A stretch of DNA of 64,000 bases from Halomarina rubra (GCF_023699475.1 NZ_JALXFV010000005.1:62001-126000), one strand, 5' to 3'; shown: positions 42,864-51,052, counted from the first letter of the stretch. Program-made: numbers and translations. Notes: generated by a model from the letters alone, not told the origin.

Positions 42864-43562
42864 GTGGACGATACGACACGAGGGGGCGACGGTGGGTCGC
42901 CGCGGTTCGCCGCGGCGCTCCGTCGCCTCAAGCGTGAGGGGGCCCGACTGCTCGTCACCGGGGAGGTGAACGCGGCGGTCCACGCACGACAGACCCGTCT
43001 CCTCCTCGGGTCGCCGCGCGAGGAGCGCGTTCGCGTCCTCGCGCTCGTCGGCGGCTCGTCCCCGTCCCGGTTCCTCCCCGACGGTGTCGCCCCGACGGAC
43101 GACGACGTCGCGGTCGTCACCCACGGTGACACCCGTTCGACCGCCGCCGACGTCTCCTCTACGGACGCCGACGTCTCCCCCTCCTCGGCAGGTGAGTTCC
43201 CGACCGACCGTCTCGACGGGTTCTCCGCCGCGGTGCAGTCCGCCGTCGACTGCCAGCGAACGGTACACGGACCGCTGTCCCCGGCCGAACTCCGTGTCGG
43301 CGTGGTCGGGGCGGGTGGACTGCTCGACGGTACGGGCGTCGACCGGGTCACACGGACCCTCGACGCGCTCGGAGAGTGCGTCGTCGACCGTCGCGGGATG
43401 TTCCACTGTCACGTCTCCGGGCCGGTCGACGCCCCCGAGACCGCCGCGCTCGGCGCAGCGTTCGACGCCCGCATCGACCTCCGGCAGCGCGACGGCCTCC
43501 CACCCGAACAGCGCTGGACGCTCCCGGCGCTCGACGAGTCGAGCGAGTGGATGTTGTTATAA
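42864..43562 (+). CDS. DUF7504-type haloarchaeal protein, partner of CHAT protease
   Basis: A 232-residue acidic soluble protein. The N-terminal third (ARLLVTGEVNAAVHARQTRLLLG near 27) has a strand-helix-strand layout with rows of hydrophobic residues. The centre carries ELRVGVVGAGGLLDGTGVDRVTRTLDAL, and the C-terminus FDARIDLRQRDGLPPEQRW, which I associate with DUF7504 proteins. No catalytic motif is evident. It starts with GTG, 27 bp after a TATA box. Only 21 bp separate its stop from the CHAT gene, and the stop codon TAA overlaps a second TATA-like element. The function is unknown; it may be a sensor or regulator of the protease. Confidence 0.65.
   Translation: MDDTTRGGDGGSPRFAAALRRLKREGARLLVTGEVNAAVHARQTRLLLGSPREERVRVLALVGGSSPSRFLPDGVAPTDDDVAVVTHGDTRSTAADVSSTDADVSPSSAGEFPTDRLDGFSAAVQSAVDCQRTVHGPLSPAELRVGVVGAGGLLDGTGVDRVTRTLDALGECVVDRRGMFHCHVSGPVDAPETAALGAAFDARIDLRQRDGLPPEQRWTLPALDESSEWMLL
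43557..43562 (+). promoter_or_regulatory. TATA element at the end of the DUF7504-type gene, for the CHAT gene
   Basis: TTATAA, overlapping the TAA stop of the preceding gene. Its centre is about 25 bp before the CHAT GTG at 43584, so the protease could be transcribed separately and leaderless. Confidence 0.5.
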
Positions 43563-43583
43563 TCGCCCAGTCGAATAGCCAGT

Positions 43584-45701
43584 GTGAGCGCTCGTTACCT
43601 GACCATCGCCGCCATCGACGACCCCGTCGGTGTCGAGATCGCCGACGACATCCAGGGAGTCACCACGCGCCTGGAGACGGCGACCCCGGTCAGTCCCGAG
43701 CCGACAGAACCCGACAACTTCGTCTTCCCCGTCGACGTGGCGGCGCGTCTCGACACGACCGCCCTCCGTATCCCACAGCACGTCAACCTCATCGTCCGGA
43801 CGATGGACGGGCGGGTCGTCGCCGAGGGGGCCAACCGCAACGAGATGCGCGTCCCCGACGGCGAGTACGTCGTCGAGATAACGTCACTGGCCGTCAAGAC
43901 CTACCTCGCCGTCGAGGGGTCGCTCCGGTCGACGACCGACGACGTGGGCCGCCGACTACTGCTCGATGACACCGACGACGTCCGTCTCGGCGTGCGCTCG
44001 ATGCACGAGTTCCCCGCGACGACGGTGACGACGACCGACCGACCCGCTGACCTCGCCCGAGCGCTCTCCTGTCTCGGGTCGGCGCTGAAGACGGACTCGC
44101 CCGAGCGGTCGTGGCCGACGCTCCGTGGGCACCCGCCGTTGCTCGAACTCGGCGACGACTTCGACGCGCCGCCGGGGTTCGAACGGACCGACGGGCCGAT
44201 TCGCATCGAGGTGCCCCCGAACGTCGGGTTCCTGTTCCCGGTCGCGCCGCTGGCGTACTACCTCGGTGCGCAGGTGATGCTCGGCGACCGCCCCAGACTC
44301 GTCGCCGGCGGCGAGTCCTACCCGCTCGACGCCGCCGACGGGTTCGAACGGACCGTCCACCGGACGCTCGAACGGCTGTTCACGCTGGACTGTATCGTCC
44401 GGACCGAAGGGCTCTACCCCGTCGACCTCGACGCCCGCAGTCGCGTCGAAGCCGACCTCCCGTTCGACCCGGCGGCGCTGTACGACGCCTCGCTCGTCGA
44501 GCAGGTGCGAACCTTCCTCGACACCCCACACCGCGTCGTCGAGCCGGTGATCCCGACGTGGAAGTCGACGGTCGACCTCGCGCCGACGGCCGAGAACCTC
44601 GTCCACGTCCCGTTCGCTGCCGCCGACCTCGCGCGGGTCCGCTGTCCTCGACCGGCGACCGCCGACGCCACGACCGAGCCGCTGGCGGCCATCGAGGACT
44701 TCTACCGCGCCGACGGGGGAGTCGTCCGCGGCGTGACCCGGCAGCCGGAGTCGCCGGACCCGCCGACGTCGCCGTTCGGCGAGGACGTCACCGTCGTCCA
44801 GCCCGAGCCGACGGACACCATCGAACACGTCTGGGTCGGCGACGGCGTCCCGATGGGGGCGTCGAAGCCGACGCTCGAGGCGTGCAAGCGCCGTCTCGAA
44901 GCCCAGCCCAGCGGTGCCATCGAGGTGGCTGTCGTCTCGAACTCCCCCGAGATGCGCGCCGAACTCGACGTCCGGGACCTCTACGGGTTGCGCGAACTGG
45001 TCGCGTTCGACATCGACATCTACGAGGACCTCACCGGGACCGAGTTGGCGTCCGTGCTCGCCGACGACTACGACTTCGTCCACTACGTCGGCCACGTCGA
45101 CGGCGACGGGATGCAGTGCGCCGACGGCCCGCTGGACGCGACGACGCTCGACACCGTCGGTGCGCGCGCGTTCGTCCTCAACGCGTGTCGCTCCTACGAG
45201 CAGGGGGTGGAACTCGTCGAGAAGGGAGCGACGGCGGGCGTCGTCACGCTCGCGGAGGTCGCTAACGAACCGGCGACCCGGGTCGGCCGGACGCTGGCGC
45301 GCCTGCTCAACGCCGGGTTCTCGATGGCCGGCGCGCTCGACATCCTCCGGAAGGACTCCATTACCGGGCGACAGTACACCGTGGTCGGGGACGCACAGGT
45401 CCAGATCGCGAGCAGCAGGGGCGGGACACCCATCTACACGACGATAGCGGAGCGAGACTCCGAGTACCTCGCGTCGCTCTACGCGTACCCGACGTCTCGG
45501 ACGAAACTCGGGTCGATATGCGTCCCGTACATCGCGGACAACGACACGTACTACCTCAACTCGGGTGCGGTCGGCGAGTTCCTCGTCGACGAGGACGAAC
45601 TCCACGACTACCTGGGCCGGAGCCAACTTCCCGTGAGAATCGACGGTCGACTCCGGTGGCGCAACGAAGTCCTCGCGGAGATGCGAGAGAACGACCGCTG
45701 A
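43584..45701 (+). CDS. CHAT/caspase-like protease domain protein
   Basis: A 705-residue haloarchaeal protein. The C-terminal part has a caspase-family (clan CD, CHAT-type) site: YDFVHYVGHVDGDGM with His504 as likely catalytic His, then ARAFVLNACRSYEQG with Cys535 as nucleophile. The rest of the core (GATAGVVTLAEVANEP, GRTLARLLNAGFSMAGALDILRK) also follows CHAT proteins. The His-Cys spacing of 31 is short. Residues 1-460 (IAAIDDPVGVEIADDIQG and further acidic domains) are unrecognised and probably sense or bind a partner. There is no signal or membrane segment. Start is GTG (43584). It lies between a DUF7504-type gene and a small membrane peptide gene. Bacterial CHAT proteases activate cell-death effectors such as gasdermins; the role here is unproven. 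Confidence 0.82.
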   Translation: MSARYLTIAAIDDPVGVEIADDIQGVTTRLETATPVSPEPTEPDNFVFPVDVAARLDTTALRIPQHVNLIVRTMDGRVVAEGANRNEMRVPDGEYVVEITSLAVKTYLAVEGSLRSTTDDVGRRLLLDDTDDVRLGVRSMHEFPATTVTTTDRPADLARALSCLGSALKTDSPERSWPTLRGHPPLLELGDDFDAPPGFERTDGPIRIEVPPNVGFLFPVAPLAYYLGAQVMLGDRPRLVAGGESYPLDAADGFERTVHRTLERLFTLDCIVRTEGLYPVDLDARSRVEADLPFDPAALYDASLVEQVRTFLDTPHRVVEPVIPTWKSTVDLAPTAENLVHVPFAAADLARVRCPRPATADATTEPLAAIEDFYRADGGVVRGVTRQPESPDPPTSPFGEDVTVVQPEPTDTIEHVWVGDGVPMGASKPTLEACKRRLEAQPSGAIEVAVVSNSPEMRAELDVRDLYGLRELVAFDIDIYEDLTGTELASVLADDYDFVHYVGHVDGDGMQCADGPLDATTLDTVGARAFVLNACRSYEQGVELVEKGATAGVVTLAEVANEPATRVGRTLARLLNAGFSMAGALDILRKDSITGRQYTVVGDAQVQIASSRGGTPIYTTIAERDSEYLASLYAYPTSRTKLGSICVPYIADNDTYYLNSGAVGEFLVDEDELHDYLGRSQLPVRIDGRLRWRNEVLAEMRENDR

Positions 45702-45702
45702 A

Positions 45703-45834
45703 CTACGGTCCGACGATGGTTCCAGCGGACGCTGCGGCCGACCCGGCCTGAGTCAGCATGAGCAGCATGGTGAACAGGACGCCGGCCATCTTTGGGTGCT
45801 CTGCAACGTAGGTCGAAACGGTCGAGTCGGACAT
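45703..45834 (-). CDS. DUF7503-type single-span membrane peptide
   Basis: A 43-residue peptide (MSDSTVSTYVAEHPKMAGVLFTMLLMLTQAG..., ending GTIVGP). Residues about 17-28 are strongly hydrophobic and flanked by Ala/Gly/Ser; an AEHPKM sequence precedes them. It fits the haloarchaeal DUF7503 group of about 43-45 residues, found next to CHAT and DUF7504 genes as I recall. The gene is convergent with the CHAT gene: its stop codon is one base past the CHAT stop. The DNA directly upstream is about 18% GC. It could be a membrane-active effector cut or controlled by the protease, or a signal peptide. Function unknown. Confidence 0.7.
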   Translation of the reverse strand: MSDSTVSTYVAEHPKMAGVLFTMLLMLTQAGSAAASAGTIVGP

Positions 45835-45854
45835 GACAGTTGCACCCATGCGCC

Positions 45855-45915
45855 ATGAAACAATCAATTTTACTGAATAGATTTTAGAAATTTAATCTTA
45901 AATTAATCTTGAAAG
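45855..45915. promoter_or_regulatory. AT-rich upstream region of the DUF7503-type gene with a direct repeat
   Basis: Only 11 of 61 bases are G or C. TTAATCTT occurs twice, at 45892-45899 and 45903-45910, 11 bp apart (one helical turn). On the minus strand several TATA-like runs precede the DUF7503-type ATG at 45834. The rest of the gap to 46121 holds no recognisable gene. Confidence 0.65.
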
Positions 45916-46121
45916 TTCCGACGGGTCGTCGAAACTCCACGACGGGGCGGCCGTCGAGTCCTTCGGCGCGCTGTCGCCCGTCGGCGGAGCCTGCCATCTG
46001 CCGGCGGCAACGTCATACGACGTGCGTGCGTCTGTCGTATTCCATCGATGACACCACATCACCACCACATCGAGTGCGGGACGGGACGAGGTCGAGCCAC
46101 GACGGACGGCGGTGAGCGGCG

Positions 46122-46523
46122 GTGACGGTGCTCCAGTCCGTCCTCCAGGCCGGCGGCGAGGCCGACCTGGCGAACACGCTCGTCGCGTTCACCATCAACC
46201 TGGTCGTCGGGACGGGAGCCATCCACCTCGGCGCGTTGCTGGTCGTCGACGTCGACACCGGCTACGGCCGGGCGGCGCTCACGGCGCTCCTCGGGGCGCT
46301 CGCGTGGGCGGCCATCCTGTTCTTCCTCCCGGCGGTGCCGGTGCTGGCCCCGCTGCTCGGTCTCGTCGTCTGGGTCACGCTCATCAACTGGCTGTACCCC
46401 GGAAACTGGGTCACCGCGGCGGCCATCGGCGTCGTCGCGTGGTTCGTCGCCGTCGTCCTGCTGTGGGTGCTGGCGTCGGCCGGCCTCGTCGGCGTCGAGG
46501 CGCTGGGCGTCCCCGGTGCCTGA
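46122..46523 (+). CDS. Four-span membrane protein
   Basis: A 133-residue protein of four hydrophobic helices (about residues 20-40, 50-72, 73-92, 98-122) with very short loops. No family is recognised. It begins with GTG at 46122 (a second GTG two codons later is possible). The gene sits between the CHAT module and tRNA-Met but is separated from the former by 287 bp and faces away from it; no link is implied. Confidence 0.65.
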   Translation: MTVLQSVLQAGGEADLANTLVAFTINLVVGTGAIHLGALLVVDVDTGYGRAALTALLGALAWAAILFFLPAVPVLAPLLGLVVWVTLINWLYPGNWVTAAAIGVVAWFVAVVLLWVLASAGLVGVEALGVPGA

Positions 46524-46574
46524 GTCGCTCGGAGAGACGACGCTGGCGCTCCGCGAGGAGTCCCGAAAGAAGTA

Positions 46575-46714
46575 TGGCCGGGGTGGGCTCCGAACCCACG
46601 ATCTCCGCATATCCCAGGTGTGAGGTCGGCGAAGACCTCACGGGATGCAGGCAAGTTGCCGCGCGAGTGTGAACCCTATGAGTGCGGCGCTATGTCCAGC
46701 TAAGCCACCCGGCC
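46575..46714 (-). tRNA. Elongator tRNA-Met (CAT) with a 66-nt intron
   Basis: Exon 1 is 46714-46677 (38 nt) and exon 2 46610-46575 (36 nt). The acceptor stem GGCCGGG pairs perfectly with CCCGGCC before discriminator A. Anticodon stem CCGCA/TGCGG closes a loop CTCATAA with CAT. The T arm is GTGGG-TTCGGAG-CCCAC. The intron 46676-46611 sits one base 3' of the anticodon, the canonical archaeal place, and contains a self-complementary GTGAGGTC...GACCTCAC hairpin. An intron in elongator tRNA-Met is established in Haloferax. Confidence 0.93.
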
Positions 46715-46767
46715 GCATCTGCTGATTTCGCGGTTTCGCACTTGACTCTTCTCATCTTCTCCCGGGG

Positions 46768-46775
46768 TTTTATGA
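46768..46775 (+). promoter_or_regulatory. TATA element of the DUF7115-type gene
   Basis: TTTTATGA, centred 27 bp before the ATG at 46798: a leaderless promoter. Confidence 0.6.
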
Positions 46776-46797
46776 GACGATAGACAGACCGCGTGGC

Positions 46798-47739
46798 ATG
46801 GAAACCCCCAGCCTGCTCGCGTCGGCGGTGGCCGACGACCCCGTCGAGGCGGCCGTGCCGCTCGGCGGCGACGACCGCCTCGTCGTCACGCCCTCGCGAA
46901 CGTACGTCTACCGCGCGGAGGGGCTGTTGCGCGACGAGGCCGTCGAGACCATCGGTCACGACGTCGACCGCGTCGCGGTCACCGAGGGCCGGCGCAAGAC
47001 GACCATCACGACGAGCACGATGGCCGGCGAGGAGGAGTTCACCGTCCCCACCAAGCGCCTCGACGACGTGCTCGCGCCGCTGTTGAGCGGCGTCCTCCGC
47101 GAGACGGGCGAGACGGCGGACGGCGAGGCCGTGCTGGCGGTCTACCGGTTCAGCGAACTCACCCTCGTCGTCACCGAAGGGCGGGTCGTCAAGCACGTCG
47201 GAACCGCGCTGTGGGACGCCGAGTACGAGTCGTTCCCGTTCGCGGACGTGACGGACTTCGACGTCGAGGAGGGGAGCGTCGCGACCCAACTCGTCCTCAC
47301 CGTCGGCGGGCGACCCCAGCGGGTCAAAGCCCCCAGCGAACGCGCCGGCGAGGTCAGACAGACCCTCCAGCGCGCGCTGCTCGACTACCACGGCGTGAAC
47401 TCCCTGGCCGCGTTGCGAGCCCAGACCGCCGACGAGGACGACGGGGACGAGGCGGTCACCGCGGACGAAGCGACGGCCACGACGCCCGACGACGAGCCGA
47501 CCCGAACGGTCGCACCGCTGCTCGACGACGCCGCGGAGGACGAGAGCACCACGAGCGCTTCGACGGCAGCCCCGACGACCGGGACGACCGGGACGGCCGA
47601 CGAGACTCCGGCCGCCCCCGACGAGGTGCTCCAGCGTCTCGACGCGTTGGAGGCGACCGTCGACCACCAGACCGACCTCATCGAACGCCAGCAGGAGACC
47701 CTCCAGGTGCTCATCGAGGAGTTGCGACAGGGTCGCTGA
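46798..47739 (+). CDS. Haloarchaeal DUF7115-type protein
   Basis: A 313-residue soluble protein. Two similar PH-like modules form the first 200 residues: GGDDRLVVTPSRTYVYRAEG (near 22) and FSELTLVVTEGRVVKHVGTALWDAEYESFPFADVTDFDVEEGSVATQLVLTVGG (near 117-170). A Thr/Asp/Ala-rich linker spans about 215-275, and a coiled coil (ALEATVDHQTDLIERQQETLQVLIEELRQ) ends it. The layout matches my recollection of DUF7115. Function unknown; oligomerisation through the C-terminal helix is likely. It sits next to tRNA-Met, divergent, with an 83-bp shared promoter region. Confidence 0.7.
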   Translation: METPSLLASAVADDPVEAAVPLGGDDRLVVTPSRTYVYRAEGLLRDEAVETIGHDVDRVAVTEGRRKTTITTSTMAGEEEFTVPTKRLDDVLAPLLSGVLRETGETADGEAVLAVYRFSELTLVVTEGRVVKHVGTALWDAEYESFPFADVTDFDVEEGSVATQLVLTVGGRPQRVKAPSERAGEVRQTLQRALLDYHGVNSLAALRAQTADEDDGDEAVTADEATATTPDDEPTRTVAPLLDDAAEDESTTSASTAAPTTGTTGTADETPAAPDEVLQRLDALEATVDHQTDLIERQQETLQVLIEELRQGR

Positions 47740-47782
47740 GGTCGAGGAGGCACGGTGGCTGGGCTCTCGGCCGGTCACCGCG

Positions 47783-48142
47783 TCAGGACTCTCGACCGGT
47801 CACCTTCCGGATGCACGACGAGCCGAACGGCCCGTGCTCGCCCGCCTGGAGGCGCATGAAGTAGCCCGTCGAGATGGACGCCCCACAGCGCTTACACTGG
47901 AAGTCGCCCTGTTTCTCGACGACCTCGCTCTGGAACGAGAGGAAGCTCCCCCCGTTCGGGCGGATGATGCCGTCCTCGCGGTCGATGACGCCGCGCTTCT
48001 CGGCGGTGTCGAGGATGGTCCGCGTCGTGGTCGGGTTGCTGGTGATGGTCTCGAGACGGTCGACGGCGTCGGCGAGCGACAGCTCCTCGTGTTCGAGGCG
48101 TTCGAGCAGTTGGACACCGAGTTCGACCGTCTCGTCGCTCAC
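47783..48142 (-). CDS. DUF5830-type zinc-ribbon protein
   Basis: A 119-residue protein starting with GTG (48142). The N-terminal 65 residues are helical (ELGVQLLERLEHEELSLADAVDRLETIT), like a small helix-turn-helix. The C-terminus has a four-Cys-like site: CKRCG near residue 82, and GPFGSSCIRKVTGRES near residue 105 with one Cys; three cysteines are clear and the fourth ligand may be the His of GEHG. It resembles DUF5830 of haloarchaea. An upstream ATG would add 28 unlikely residues. Function unknown, possibly DNA binding. Confidence 0.72.
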   Translation of the reverse strand: MSDETVELGVQLLERLEHEELSLADAVDRLETITSNPTTTRTILDTAEKRGVIDREDGIIRPNGGSFLSFQSEVVEKQGDFQCKRCGASISTGYFMRLQAGEHGPFGSSCIRKVTGRES

Positions 48143-48271
48143 GCCCGGCGCTACAGAGTGTGAGGGCTTAAACGGTACGCCACGACGGGAGAGAGGCGAC
48201 CGAAACGGGGCCGACGGACCCATCACTCCGACGACCAGAAGGGACTTACCGCGTCCGTGGAACCCGATGGT

Positions 48272-48928
48272 ATGGAACGCGCGACGCGACGACAGCTGAG
48301 CGGACTGGCGCTCGCGGTCGGTGTCGTCGCCGTCGCCTCGCTGGCCGTCTCGCCCGAGCGCGTCCTCCGGGCGATGGCGGCCGTCGCCGCCGACCCGCTC
48401 GTGTTCGCGGGGGTGGTGCTCGGCGCGGCGCTCCTCCGGCCGGTCGTCGCCTGGCCGATGACGCCCCTGGTCGGCGTCGTCGGCTACGTCCTCGGCGTGA
48501 CGCCGCTCGCACTCGCGCTGGGGCTGGCCGTCGCCACCGGCACCGCCGCCATCCCGTACCTCCTCGCGCGTCGCTACCGACCCAGCGAGGGGGTGTTGGG
48601 CTGGCTGGCGGACGCCGGCGCGGACTGCTTCGAGACGGCCGGCGACACCCGCGGCGTCGTCGCCGCCCGCCTCGCGCCGCTGCCGACCGACGTGGTCTCG
48701 TACGGCGCGGGCCTCTCGAACGTCTCGGCTCGACCGTACGTCCTCGGGACCGCACTCGGGGAAGCGCCGTGGGTCGTCGCCGCACTCCTCGCGGGCAGTT
48801 CGATGGAGACGCTGACGACCGAGGGACTGTCCGCGGGGCTCCCCCTCGTCGTCGCCGGACTCGCCGTCGGATCGCTGCTCCTCAGCGGCCCGCTGTACCG
48901 ACAGCTCTCGACGGGGACGGTGGAGTAG
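48272..48928 (+). CDS. TVP38/TMEM64 (VTT domain) family membrane protein
   Basis: A 218-residue membrane protein with about six hydrophobic segments. The VTT/SNARE-associated core is RPVVAWPMTPLVGVVGYVLGVTPLALALGLAVATGTAAIPYLLARRY (residues about 54-100), followed by VVAARLAPLPTDVVSYGAGLSNVSARPYVLGTALGEAP near 130, with the re-entrant Pro/Asp loop typical of DedA-like proteins. These take part in membrane lipid and envelope balance; the exact substrate is unknown. The ATG at 48272 is preferred to an upstream in-frame ATG five codons earlier. Confidence 0.82.
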   Translation: MERATRRQLSGLALAVGVVAVASLAVSPERVLRAMAAVAADPLVFAGVVLGAALLRPVVAWPMTPLVGVVGYVLGVTPLALALGLAVATGTAAIPYLLARRYRPSEGVLGWLADAGADCFETAGDTRGVVAARLAPLPTDVVSYGAGLSNVSARPYVLGTALGEAPWVVAALLAGSSMETLTTEGLSAGLPLVVAGLAVGSLLLSGPLYRQLSTGTVE

Positions 48929-48979
48929 ACCGAAGAACTCGGAGGGCCGACGACGGGAACAGACCGGGCGACGTGGTAC

Positions 48980-49126
48980 TCAGACGAACGGGTCCGAGCA
49001 GTCGACGACGACGCCGTGGTTCGGACAGACGTACTTGCAGTGGCGCTTGTACATCGACGCCTCGCAGTAGGGACACGGCCGCCCTCGACGCTCGGGACGG
49101 TCGGGGTGCTCGTCCGACTCGCTCAT
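48980..49126 (-). CDS. HVO_2523-family zinc-finger microprotein
   Basis: A 48-residue protein. An acidic/basic N-terminus (MSESDEHPDRPERRGR) is followed by CPYCEASMYKRHCKYVCPNH and ending VVVDCSDPFV. The Cys18-x2-Cys21 and Cys31-x4-Cys35 (with neighbouring His) pattern resembles the small haloarchaeal zinc-finger proteins related to Haloferax HVO_2523. It is well under 60 residues, so it is easily missed. An ATG two codons upstream (49132) is an alternative. The gene is divergent from the sulfite-oxidase-like gene (101 bp between starts). Confidence 0.8.
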   Translation of the reverse strand: MSESDEHPDRPERRGRPCPYCEASMYKRHCKYVCPNHGVVVDCSDPFV

Positions 49127-49227
49127 GCGCATCGGTTCGTCGCCGACCGCTTCACCGTTGGGATTCGGGAGAGATTCTAGAACCAGTTCGGACAACCCGT
49201 TTACCCGCGGTTCGTCTCCGGTCGCGT

Positions 49228-50715
49228 ATGGACAGCTATCGAACACGCGCACGGACGGCGCTCCCGGCGGTCGGCGTCGCGCTGGCGGCGGGCGTCGCCG
49301 CGGTCGCGGGGTCGTACGCCGTCGCCGGGTCGACCACCGGCTACGTCGTCGCCCCCGTCGAGTCGGGCCTCTCGCGGGCGATGCCCGGAGCGGTCGTCAC
49401 GTTCGCCATCACCGTCCTCGGCAGTCTCGGGCAGCAGTTGAGCCTGCTCACGGCGACGCTGCTCGTCGTCGGCGTCGTCGCCAGCGTCGCCCTCGCCGGC
49501 GTGGTCGTCGCCCGACGCGCACCACCCCTGGTCGGGGCCGTCGGTGCGGGCGTCGTCGTCGGCGCACTCGCCCTCCTCGTGACGGGCGAACCACTGGCGG
49601 CGCTCGGTGCCGGGACGCCGGTGGTCGTCGTCCTCGATGCGGTCGACCTGTTCGGGCGGCGGGTCGCCGACGCCGGGACGCGCGTCGACCCCGGCCGCCG
49701 GAGCGCGCTCGGTACGCTCGCCGCGGCGTTCGCCTTCGGCGTGCTGGGCATCGACGTCGGCAGTCGCCTCGGCGACGAGTCGGGCGGGGCGGCCGCCCCG
49801 GCACCCCAGCGCGCCGACACCCAGCGCCTCCTCGCGCAGGCCAGCGAGCAGTCCCTCGACGTCGAGGGCCTCGAACCGCTGGTGAGCGACTCGTTCTACC
49901 AGGTCGACATCAACGCCGTCGACCCGTCGGTCGACGCCGACTCGTGGTCGATGGCCGTCACCGGGAACGTCGACCGCGAGGTGACCTACAGCTACGACGA
50001 CCTGCGCGCGATGGAGTCCCGGCCGGAGTTCGTCACGCTACGCTGTGTCGGCGAGTCGCTCAACGGCAAGAAGATGGACACCGCGCTGTGGGAGACAGTA
50101 CCCGTCGCCCCCCTGCTGGACGAGGCGGGGGTCGGCGACGCGAACTGCTGTGTGATGGCTCGCGCCGCGGACGGCTTCTACGAGGAGTTCCCGCTGTCGG
50201 TGCTCCGCACCGCCCGCATCGCCTACGGGATGAACGGCGAGGCACTGCCTCGCGCGCACGGCGCGCCCGCCCGCCTGCTCGTCCCCGGCCACTGGGGGGA
50301 GATCAACGTCAAGTGGCTCACCGAACTCGAGATTCTGACCGAGGAGGTCGACGGCTACTGGGAGGAACGCGGCTGGCACGGCACCGGTCCGGTAAACACC
50401 GTCGCGAAACTCCACGTCCTCGACCAACGCGAGGGGAGCGTCGTGGTGGCGGGCCACGCCTACGCCGGGACGCGGGGCATCTCCCGCGTCGAAGTCTCGA
50501 CCGACGGCGGTGAGACGTGGACCGACGCGGAGCTATCGGAGGAGTTGCCGGGCGAGGACGTCTGGCGACAGTGGGCCTACGAGTACGACCACCCCGATAC
50601 GGAACACGAGGTCGTCGTCCGCGCGTACGACGGCGACGGGACCCGCCAACCCCAGGAGGAGCGTGAGGCGTTCCCCAGCGGCCCCTCGGGATGGGTGTCC
50701 CGGACGGTGTCGTGA
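49228..50715 (+). CDS. Membrane-anchored sulfite-oxidase-like molybdopterin protein
   Basis: A 495-residue protein. The first 175 residues form four to five membrane helices (AVGVALAAGVAAVAGSYAV and others). Then comes a molybdopterin domain of the sulfite oxidase family: RPEFVTLRCVGESLNG near residue 268 with the Mo-coordinating Cys273, and GAPARLLVPGHWGEINVKW near residue 344 (cofactor pocket). The C-terminal 100 residues are a Mo-co dimerisation-type beta domain (RGISRVEVSTDGGETWTDAEL). Related proteins include sulfite oxidase and YedY/MsrP; the donor is unknown. It has no Tat motif; the membrane helices replace it. The ATG is at 49228. Confidence 0.85.
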   Translation: MDSYRTRARTALPAVGVALAAGVAAVAGSYAVAGSTTGYVVAPVESGLSRAMPGAVVTFAITVLGSLGQQLSLLTATLLVVGVVASVALAGVVVARRAPPLVGAVGAGVVVGALALLVTGEPLAALGAGTPVVVVLDAVDLFGRRVADAGTRVDPGRRSALGTLAAAFAFGVLGIDVGSRLGDESGGAAAPAPQRADTQRLLAQASEQSLDVEGLEPLVSDSFYQVDINAVDPSVDADSWSMAVTGNVDREVTYSYDDLRAMESRPEFVTLRCVGESLNGKKMDTALWETVPVAPLLDEAGVGDANCCVMARAADGFYEEFPLSVLRTARIAYGMNGEALPRAHGAPARLLVPGHWGEINVKWLTELEILTEEVDGYWEERGWHGTGPVNTVAKLHVLDQREGSVVVAGHAYAGTRGISRVEVSTDGGETWTDAELSEELPGEDVWRQWAYEYDHPDTEHEVVVRAYDGDGTRQPQEEREAFPSGPSGWVSRTVS

Positions 50716-50779
50716 TGGTTCGCCGAGCAGTCTCGGCGACCGATGGAGTTACCACACCACACGAACCCCCTACTGACGG

Positions 50780-51052
50780 ATGGAGAAGGCACTCTGGTAC
50801 CTGCTCGTCGGGACGCGGGGCGGGGCGAACAGGGCGCGCATCATCCGCGCGCTCTCGGAGCGCCCGCGCAACGCCAACCAGCTCTCGGAGTGCCTCGACG
50901 TGGACTACAACACCGTCCGACACCACCTGGACATGCTACTAGAACACGACGTCGTCGAGACCGGCGGCGGTGAGTACGGCAAGCTGTACTTCCTCACCGA
51001 CCGCTTCGAGCACCACCGCGAACAGTTCGAGACCATCGCGGAGCACCTCTGA
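50780..51052 (+). CDS. ArsR-like winged-helix regulator
   Basis: A 90-residue DNA-binding protein: winged helix with NRARIIRALSERPRNANQLSECLDVDYNTVRHHLDMLLEHDVV (residues about 17-60), the recognition helix being YNTVRHHLDML, and a wing with GGEYGKLYFLT. There are no metal-binding Cys. It overlaps the next gene by one base (its TGA ends at the A of that gene's ATG), so the pair is translationally coupled. A winged-helix protein followed by a small three-span protein is a recurring pair in haloarchaea, as I recall. Confidence 0.8.
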   Translation: MEKALWYLLVGTRGGANRARIIRALSERPRNANQLSECLDVDYNTVRHHLDMLLEHDVVETGGGEYGKLYFLTDRFEHHREQFETIAEHL

